NCBI GenBank assembly: GCA_020466095.1 | Contig: CM035806.1 | Span: 31,523,571 to 31,587,570 of the forward strand | Origin: Chlorops oryzae | Taxonomy: Eukaryota; Arthropoda; Insecta; Diptera; Chloropidae | Length of the DNA: 64,000 nucleotides | Reading direction: 5' to 3' | Part shown: one piece after another, positions 27,201-37,700 of the stretch | Numbering within the stretch: position 1 is the stretch's first letter | Layout: the number at the start of each line of letters is the position of its first letter | Translations under genes and position numbers: made by a program | The notes under the pieces: generated by a model | What the model saw: only the letters and a program-made list of their open reading frames with translations | Told to the model about the DNA's origin: nothing | The model's database searches: none

Positions 27201-30200
27201 CTTCATAAGGGCATTCGCATATTTTGCGATTAAAATAAAAAAATAAAAAAAATTCCAATAACGTGTGTCTCCTCTTGTATCTATGGGACTCCCGCGAGGA
27301 GAACCATTACCGTTTACGGGCTTGGCGTATTCCTGCAGACCCTATCCAAATTTTGACCAATATATGATTGGGTATGCGGTCAAATTGGGGTGTGTAATCT
27401 TCTTGGTATATGCACGAAGGGTTGACCATATGACCTAAAATTTCTTTTGCTGTGGTACAGCTATAGGTACATTTTGTATAACTGTGTTCACACCCTTATC
27501 TAGACGTGAAAATGAAACCACGGGTACCAGGATCCCCAGAATACGTTTTTCAATTTTCATAAAGTCATTTTTTATTGAGGACGGGGATGGGGCTCGGCAT
27601 TTCCTCAAGTGTACCCGAAATGTCTCGCTACGCCACTGGTGGTGGCTGTTGTTAATTATGAGCGGAGGGTAACGCCGGAACTCCATCAAGGTTTGCCGAT
27701 TCGGTCCACATTCACCGATGACACGAAATTGGAACACTGTATTATTTTATGTATTATGTTCAGTACAAAGTCAGATGGGCCCTCTGGGCAAGTGCTGATT
27801 GTAACCATCAAAAGTTGTGTCTATGGCACCACCATCTGCCTAAGTCTCAAGACTTTCATACACCTTCAAACAAGAGGCGATGTCACCTGCAGCATGCGTG
27901 CGAAAAGCAGTAAAGAAAGCGATTTTATCTTTTCAGCTAAGCGAACTTTTGTTACATCTTATTTGCGTTTATTTAACAAATTTTGAATCGATTTTATTAA
28001 CAAACTATGGTATTTGAAGATCTTATCTCCTCGAAAAAACGCCAAATTTGTAAAAATTTTACCAAATTTGCATTACAAAGCGGTCAAAATCGATTGAGTT
28101 CGCTCAAAGGAAATTTTGTTTTTTATTTTATTTTCATTTTCTCCACTTCACCAAAAGCGCTTTAATTTGTATCACCCTTTCCACAAAAATCTAATTTAAA
28201 TAACTTCACAGATTTTTAGATGTGTTAAGTGGTGAAAAAGTTATGAACTCAAATTTAAGCCGCCATTTTAGGTGTAAAAGAAACCGGCTTCCAATTTTGG
28301 CTTCTTTCACGTTGCCCCTACTGAACAAAATGAGTTTAATAAATGAAATTTCAAAAAATAAAATAAAACAAAAACAAAATTTGAATTTACCATCAGCTTA
28401 GTTTATATATTTATATTTCTTAGATATTTAGTTTCTGACGTTTTAATTTTGGAGAGATTGAACCTTTAAGCATCAATTTAGCCCGAATGAGTAGGCAACT
28501 CAAAAACGTCTTCAAATGAAGAAATAAAAAATCAAAAAAATAAATAAAAATAAAAATAAAAAACATATCCAAAAGAAGGGAAAAGATTTCTTTCGTGGTC
28601 GTTTCGGCTCATCTTTTTTAACAGTAAATTTTATTTTATTTGCATATGCGCAATAATTTAGTGGGCGTTCGCTCCAATCAGAGTGAGCCGACTCCGTCAT
28701 CAGCTTTTGTCAAGCGATATCAAAGCTTTTTCGCTTAATTCCATTCCCAGACATCGTTTGACATCGCAAATCGACAGAAACGGGGGATTTGCACGATCCG
28801 AGAAATTTTCGCTGTTTACTTAAATTTTTTTATTTATTTATTTCTTTTTTGTTCATGATTTTTTTTCTTTTTTTTCTTCAAATTTCTTTGAAGAAAATAA
28901 AATTTCAAATGAAATAAACATTAACGGCAAAAGACACGTTCGGCCATGAGGGAAAATGTATTAAACTCAAATGTTGCATCAATCGGTCGCCTCGGGCTTG
29001 GGGGAAAATCTTATTGGGAATGATGTAATCGCTCAAATGGACTCGGCGAAGCGAGACCATAAACAATTGAAATGTCTCACAGTGACTGTGATGCAGAAAA
29101 AACCGATTTCTTTTAATGGTAATTAATTTTTTATTTTTCTATTTCATTATTCCCTTTCATAGTCAATGGGCAATTGGCTAATTGGGTAGACTCTTTTTGA
29201 AAAGAATCGTAGGAATTGAATAATTGCTTTCGAATTTTTATTTTAACCCATATTGCACTGAGGCGAGAACATATTTCAAATTCCAAAATTATTTTCAAAA
29301 ATCACTCAAAAAACGATTGCTTTCAAACGTTGATATTTGAAGTGCCAGGACCAAGATCAAAGGAGTGGCTGAAAAGATGAGGATTATGAGGAGGATGACA
29401 AATCAAAGGAGATCCAGGAACAGTGAACCTATGAAGCATAAGGAAAGCGAATGAACCCAAATGGGTACAAATTAGGGATGGACAGAAAATATCGATGCTT
29501 TTGAATACTCAATATGAATTTTTTGTAATATTTTAAATTTCGATATGTACAATAGTATATACATAAAGTCCATCTTCTATATAATACACTTCAAGTCCGA
29601 TTATAAGCGCCTGTAAGTTTTAGTTATTAATAGGATTGCATGAACAAAATAATGGCCTAGTTTAACCAGATGGATCAAGCAAATAAGCAGTGTATGTATG
29701 TCGCTGGTTGATTCCATGTCGCAGGCGAATGCATTAAATATTCGATATATTTTATCATAAGTATACTAGGTAGTAAGGCTAACAAAATTTCTTACGTCTA
29801 TCATTTAGGTTCTTTTCCGAAAAAAATACAAAAATAAGACAGTACAAGGGCCACAAAATTAGTAGGTATATATACTGCTTGATAAGTACACTCCTTAACG
29901 CTATAATAGCCATTGTTCTTAAACGTTTAAAAGGGTATTTGTTCTACAAAAAAAATATACTTATATAAAAATAAAAATTATCAATATATCGATATATTTT
30001 TGCGATAGATTGTACTTATCGAAACTGCGTTTAGTCGATATTATCGAAGTCGATACTTTTTTATATAACGCCCATCCCCAAAAGAAATGAAAATAAGTTC
30101 CTATGGTGAAAAGCGGAACCTAGCCTGGATATAATATTTTGAAATATTTCTTTTATTTGTGTTTTTTATTTTAATTTTTAAAAAATATTTTTTAATTTTT

Positions 30201-33200
30201 AAATTTTTTTTTTGTCTGAAAAATGTCTGACCAAATAATTTTCTTTAAAGTTTTTATTTCCCCGGGCCTCACTCCTCAAATAAACTCAAACTTTTATCTT
30301 ATTTTCATCTCGACGTTTGGTTAAACTATGCCGACATCTTTGGGGGGTGACCTTTATTCGTCATTCGATTTCGAATCCGAAAAAAAAATTTTTGGTTCTT
30401 ACTTTTTAAAATTTATTGCACTTTTTTTTCTTTTAATTTTTATTCATTTGTTATTTTTTTTTTTTTTGTTTGTTCTCTTTCACAAGATCATTTTCGTTTC
30501 TCTTTGAATAAAATATACTTTTTATCAATGGCACTTTTCCCCGCAATACCATTTCCATTCATTCATTATTTAAGAAAACAAGACAGCACGTGTGTATTTC
30601 ACGTGGACGCGAAAGGGTTAATGGCTAAAATTGAAATCACCAATCTCCAATGAAAAGCATATGGAAAGGGAATTATTTAGGAGACAAGCGCGTTTATGCA
30701 ATTTCTTCAATTGGTTTTAAGACCCACTCAGATACACTCGTACGTACATGCATAGATGTACACACATATCAGGAATTATGTATGAAGCTTAGACGGGCTT
30801 CAAAAGTTTTAGTGCTCTATTTTGTAGGACATGAAAAATTAGAACAACGTCTCGAACTTTTAATTGTCCCATAAAAATGCATACATGCATACATACAAAG
30901 CACAAAGGAATGCATTTTTTCCGATGATCTCCCATCGCAATGGCTCGTAAATAAAATAAAAATTTGTTCAGCTCATGTTTTACATAAAAATAATTTCCAT
31001 TTTTTCCCTTTATTTTTCGATTAGAGTCGAAAAAATTGGAGCATACGAAAAAGAAAAACAAAATCGAAAATAAAAAAAAAAAAAAAAATAACAAAAAAGT
31101 GCAGCACAAGTATCAACGTCCAAAAGGGGGAAAATTCCTCGGGCCGAAAATGATAAAGAGAAAGAACTCGCGCGCTTAATCGAGACGCCCGTTTATTGGA
31201 CTTAAATTTTTTTTTTTTTTTTTGGAGTAATTTTAATGACTTTCATTGACGAACTAAAGAAACAATTTCTTATAATTTCTTTTTCTTTATTTATTTATTT
31301 TTTTCTTGAATTTTTTTTTATTTAGAACACATGGAGAATCCAGACAGACGAATACATAGACCAACGTATTTCACGTTCGCTTCAATTACTTTTCGAATGG
31401 GTTATCGAACGAAGTGGAGTGAAGAGTGAAGTGCAATGGAGTGCAGTGGAGTAGATTGGAGTCCAGTGGTGTGGAGTGGAGCGAAGTGGGGCAGGCGGAT
31501 CGAATTATTTTGGAGCACCCAAAAGGAGTCTCGCCTCCGATCTGAACGAAGTGAATGTGCTCAAGTGCTCTAAGAGGGCAATGATCACGGAGTAATCTAC
31601 ACGTAAAATTCTTACATGCATTCACACATGAACACATGCAGTCATACACATACATATGTATCCAAGTATATATAGTGCGTATGCATATGTGAAGATGGGC
31701 ACATAGGAACGTATAAATATATACATATATACACATACTCATTTATACAAAAAATGTATCTGGACAGGCACAGAAATAGCAATCGCCGCGAACGCGAGCC
31801 ACGTGATTCGGAAAATTGAAATAACGATTATGATCGTAGCGGAAAATTGGTTTTCTTCTATCAACATAATTGCCTAATTGATTGTAAGACAAACGGTTCC
31901 ATTGTCGAATCGTCGGGAAAATGCCGATCAAGCTTAATTATATTGTAAGTATGATTTTTGTTTTCAAAATGTTATTCCCTTTCTCTTCCGTATTCTCATT
32001 CTTAATCCCATTCCTATTCTTATTGGTATTCTCTTTATTTTAAATATTAGGTGTAGTAAAAAGAAATCCATTATTTTTCCAATAGATGGCGTTACTTATC
32101 TGCATCTCGCGTTGTATAAGTCCGATCGTGTTCCGCTAGGGGGCATTAGAAAGATGACAGTTCCTACTAAAAAAGCTTTTTTGACACTTTTTTGATTGAT
32201 TGATTCAGTTTTGTTTGAGAGCTTGTCAAAGATGGACATCAGCAAAGAGAAAATTCGCTACATTTTACAGTTTTTCTTCGATAAGGGAGAAAACGCAAGC
32301 CAGGCGGCTGAAAATGCGAATAGCGTTTATGGACCTGATACTGTAACAGCCAATCATGCGCAAATTTGGTTTCATCGATTCCGTTCCGGTAACTTCGATG
32401 TCAAGGATGCACCACGCACTGGAAGGCCAATTGTTGAAAATGTCGATAAAATCATGGAAATTATCGAGTCCGACCGTCATGTTAGCACTGTTTCGATTGC
32501 AAAAGAGCTAAAGATTGCACAAAAAACCGTTTGGAACCATTTGAATAAGGCTGGATATACAAAGAAGTCTCGATGTATGGGTGCCACACGAGTTAATCGC
32601 AAAAAAATCTCTCATAGACCGAATTTCCATCTGCGAATCGCTGCTGAACCGCAACAAAATCGATCCCATTTCTGAAGCGGTTGGTGACTGGTGATGAAAA
32701 GTGGGTCACTTACGACAACGTCAAGCGAAAACGGTCGTGGTCGAAACACGGTGAACCGGCGGAAACGGTGGCCAAGCCAAGATTGACTGCCAGGAAGGTT
32801 TTGCTGTGTGTTTGGTGGGATTGGCAGGGAATTATCTACTATGAGCTGCTCCCATACGGCAAAACTCTTAACTCGGAACTCTACTGTCAACAATTGGACC
32901 GTCTGAAGGAAGCAATCGCCCATAAGCGGCCAGCTTTGGCCAATAGGAGAATTGTGGAATAGGAATTGTGTTCCATCAGGACAACGCCAGGCCACACACA
33001 TCGATAGTGACTCGCCAGAAGCTCCGGGAGTTTGGTTGGGAGGTTCTTCTGCATCCACCTTACAGTCCGGACCTGGCACCAAGTGATTACCATCTGTTCC
33101 TGTCCATGGCGAACAATTTTGCTGGTGAAACATTCGCTTCAAGAGAGGCTTCTGAAATTCGACTGTCTCAATTTTTTGCTAATAGGAACGAGGGCTTCTA

Positions 33201-34657
33201 TGAGAGAGGCATAATGAAATTACCTTTAAAATGGCAACAAGTTATCGAACAAAACGGCGCATATTTGACCTAAATCGGGTCATTCTAACTATCTTAAATA
33301 AAGCCCTCAATTTAATGCAAAAATAATGGATTTCTTTTTACTACGGCTAATATAATTGCTATTCTTGATCTTTTTACTTTCTTAACCCTTTTGATTTCCG
33401 TATAAAATCGTGAACATTTAGAGCGGTTTAATAATTTTATTGTTGAGAGTTTAATAATGCCCAGCTGGTGCCTTAGGACAATTTGGAACGAAATCCAACA
33501 TTTGTGAGGCCAACATCCGGAGACTGATGAAATGTACATATATTCTTAAACATACTTTCATTCATATGTACTTTGATACCGTATCCACTTTGATGGCCGG
33601 TCATACAATTCGAAATATAGCATCCAATAAAAAGACTAACCCTTTTACAGCTTCAATAGCTTCAAACTGTAGCAATGCTGTACAATTGATTTGCTTTAAA
33701 TCGTAAAATGAAGTAGGGATGCTCTCTCTCCCTCTCCCTCTCCCTCCCTCTCTCTCTCCCTCCTCTCTCCCTCTCTCTCCCCTCTCCTCTCCATCTCTCT
33801 CCCTCTCTCTCTCCTCTCTCTCCCTCTCTCTCCCTCTCTCTCCCTCTCTCTCCCTCTCTCTCCCTCTCTCTCCTCTCTCCCTCTCCCTCTCTCTCCCTCT
33901 CTCTCCCTCCCTCTCTCCCCTCTCTCCTCCTCTCTCCTCTCTCTCCTCTCTCCTCTCTCTCCCTCTCTCTCCCCCTCTCTCTCCCTCTCTCTCCCTCTCT
34001 CTCCCTCTCTCTCCCTCTCTCTCCCTCTCTCTCCCTCTCTCTCCCTCTCTCTCCCTCTCTGTCCCTCTCTCTCCCTCTCTCTCCCTCTCTCTCCCTCTCT
34101 CTCCCTTTCTCTCCCTTTCTCTCCCTCTCTCTCGCCTCTCTCCTCCCTCTCTCTCCCTCTCACTCCTCTCTTCCTCTCTGTCCCTCTCTCCCCCTCTCTC
34201 TCTCTCCCTCTCTCTCCCTCTCTCTCCCTCTCTCTCCCTATCTCTCCCTCTCTCTCCCTCTCTCTCCCTCTCTCTCCCTCTCTCTCCCTCTCTCTCCCTC
34301 TCTCTCCCTCTCTCTCCCTCTCTCTCCCTCTCTCTCCTCTCTCTCCCTCCCTCTCTCCCTCCTCCTCTCCCTCTCTCTCCTCTCTCTCTCCCTCTCTCTC
34401 CCTCTCTCTCCCTCTCTCTCCCTCTCTCTCCCTCTCTCCCCTCTCTCTCCTCTCTCTCCCTCTCTCTCCCTCTCTCTCCCTCCTCTCTCCCTCTCTCTCC
34501 CTCCTCTCTCCCTCTCTCTCCCTCTCTCTCCCTCTCTCTCTCCCCCTCCCTCTCTCCCCTCTCTCTCCCTCTCTCTCCCTCTCTCCCCTCTCTCTCCCTC
34601 TCTCTTTCTCTCTCTCCTCTCCTCCCTCTCCCTCTCTCTCTCTCTCTTTCTCTCTCT

Positions 34658-34712
<55 letters not shown>

Positions 34713-37700
34713 TAACCTTTCGTTCTCCACCTGCACTGTGATGGCCCTGCTAAGCCTAACAACATTGTTAAAGATTGGATTACTAACCTTAGTGGGAGAC
34801 AAGGCAGGCGACAGGAGACTAAGCTCTACACATAGTTCGGTGTGCAATGGGATATGGCGGAACCTCATCTGAAGACAACCGCAGCGCGAACGGATTTAAT
34901 AAAAAAATCTACCGAACTATGCCCCGCTGCCACTACCACGCTGGCCACTAAAGTATTTTACATTAGCCTGATAAGTCGCGATTATCCAAGAGACTAGATC
35001 ACCGCCCTATGCTCCAACAGGACCGATAAGTAAGTTTGCATGCTTATATGTATCTATATATTTAATTATCCAGGAAATAAAAATATTTATATTCCCTTAT
35101 AAGTATTTACGTTATAGGGTTAACTTGACTTTCTGTGAGACTCTAATTTTTTTCATAGTCAAATCTTTTTGAGTGGCTTTGGGATAGCGTAGTGGATGCG
35201 TGCTATGCTCTTGATCCCAGGGTCCGAGGTTCGATTCCCGGCACAGGCGCAACGGAGTGTAATCACCCAAGCCTAGCACTGGTTTTTCAAAAAATTTCAT
35301 TTTAGGGGTACATTACATAATAAGACAAACACAAGAAAACCTCCTTGGTATCACAATGGGCCGATTAACGGCCTAAGTTGGCAGCCACTTCAACCTACCT
35401 ACCTACCTAAGGCTTTTTTAACCCATTTGCTTCAATGATTTTATATGACAGAATCATTATCCACTTCCGTAACGATCAATTAAAAATTCGAAAAAGGGAG
35501 GGCTTTAGCATCGATTGGATTAAAACGATATTCGATCAATTAGAAGAAGACGGGCTTTCAGCTGTCTCAACCAATGTGATGAATTTGATCAACTGAGTTC
35601 GAAAAATTTCTTATCATTGGCTTTTTGTAGAGCTAAAACACGTTAGCTTCGCTATTCGCGGCTTTTTCCGGCTTTTATCGTTCAAAAAATCTACGAATCT
35701 GTTTCTATCTCATTGCCATCTCTTCTGTGAATTTATTGACTTAAACTTTTAACAGTTAGATACCTGAAAATCGTTAAGTGTTTAACCAGCCTTTTCAAAA
35801 TCATTCACAATATCGAAGTCTATTTTCCTGCCCCCCTTTCTTTGTATTTTTTTTTCTTTTTCATTACTTTTTTTTCTGCTTTGCTTCGATATCTGCCCTT
35901 TTTATGTGTGAATTTTCGTTTCGAAATGCATACATTTGTAAATGAAGTTTGTTGCTATTTATTCAGCAAGTCTGACTGAATGGCTGAATGACGGACGGAC
36001 TGGCTGACTGAATGAATGGCAGGCAATAGAGCGATCGATGTCTTGATTTAAATACCAAATAAGTCGTTTAACCTCTTGCCAGCTTGAACATGTCGCCTTC
36101 GAGCGCTTTGATGTTGCGGGCTAACTAAATCGACTGTGTGACGTGACTTGACACACTCTCTTCAAAATGCTAATTCAATGAATTATTTATTTATTTGTTT
36201 ATTTGTTTATATGCTTTTTTTTTTTGTCTTTGTACTCGCCTGTTTATTGAAACGCGCTGATCGGAGCCAATAAACGGGCGAATTTGTTTACACGCCGCGA
36301 TTATTATTATTTGCAAGCGTGGTGCGCCTTTCGGATTGTCAAGATCCTTCTCGGCCGTATCGAAAGAGCAACTCTGATGGAGCCAATGTTTGCGAAACCA
36401 TGCCATGCAGCATATCGAGACTTGACAGCATTCACAGCGACGCTTAAGTCTGACTCATGCACAATGTTTTCAGGAGGAGCGAGACAAAATGATTTAAAGT
36501 GCTCGGTGCATGGGAACACGTGGCACTTAATTATGCGCAAAAAAAAAAAAAAAAAAATTATTTATCGAGTTATTCACAAATGATGTCATTACGAGAGTTT
36601 CGCAAAACATTTTTTCTTCTAACCGCAGAGCAAAAAATTAAATTTAAGAAAAACCCCTCAAAATCCCAGACTTTTGACCAAACTCCAGGAACTTTCTTAC
36701 GCATTCTGTGCCATCTTCAATGAGTCATCTGCCTTCTCATTAGAAATATTTCTATTTCCATTTTGAATTGCAATCTAAATTTAGAGTTGTGCTAAAATTT
36801 TACAAAAAATTCACACACGTCCGAAAAAAGACTAACAAAAGTTCGCTTAGTTCGATGTAGAAATGTATCAAAATAGACATTTCTAATGGAAAACCGCTAT
36901 TAACCCATTAAACCTTAAATGTGTGAGATATTAAATAAAAGAAAACATTTTTTGGGATTTATTAACCCCTTGGTGGATGAGATATGAAACACAAGGAAAC
37001 AAATTTTCGCACGGTAAATGATTTCATTAGCCCTTTACTCAATGATATTTTAAATATCTAATTGGAAAAAAAATTTTTATTAACCCTTCACTGCACGAGA
37101 TATTAAATAAGTGGACAAAAATTTACTGCATGAGATATTAAATAAAATGGGGGAAATTTTGGTTTTTTTTTTAACCCTTAACTGAATGGTGTATTTAATA
37201 AATGTAAAAGCCAAATTACTTCCATTGAATTACTTACTTATTTTATTAACCCTCCAATGTATGAGGTATTAGATAAGAGGGGAAAAAGTTTTCGCAGTAA
37301 CTGGTTTTATTAACCCTTTACTGCCCGATATATTAAAGTGGACAAGTGGAAAGAAATTTTGTTATGGTTCCTTTTCTTTTTCGGCAGAAACCATAAATGG
37401 GTTCGTATGCGATAAAGGGTTAAAACCGATTCCGTGAATCGATTAAAATTGAACTAGAACTGGACTTTTTCTTTTCGAATCCCCCGATTGATGAACTTCT
37501 TCAATGAACTTCTAGGCCAAAACCTGATCAATAATGTCCAAACGGCCGCTTCCCCCTCACACCCGGGTGCCATTGTAGTTAACTTGTTCTTTTAAATAAC
37601 ATGTCCTGTTAAAGGGGATGAAACGGAAAGGTAATCGAAATGATAGTCTCGCTTAAAATCGAACAACTAATCGGGACTTTCACTTTATTTCGTCCACAAC

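Noticed and set aside
29473..30080. Firm hAT call
   Set aside because: Ends look hAT-like but the 8-bp flanks match at only 5 positions; left as tentative.
35221..35254. Genuine tRNA-Lys gene
   Set aside because: A and B boxes are good but the region continues into a SINE body with an (ACCT)n tail, and the acceptor stem does not close.
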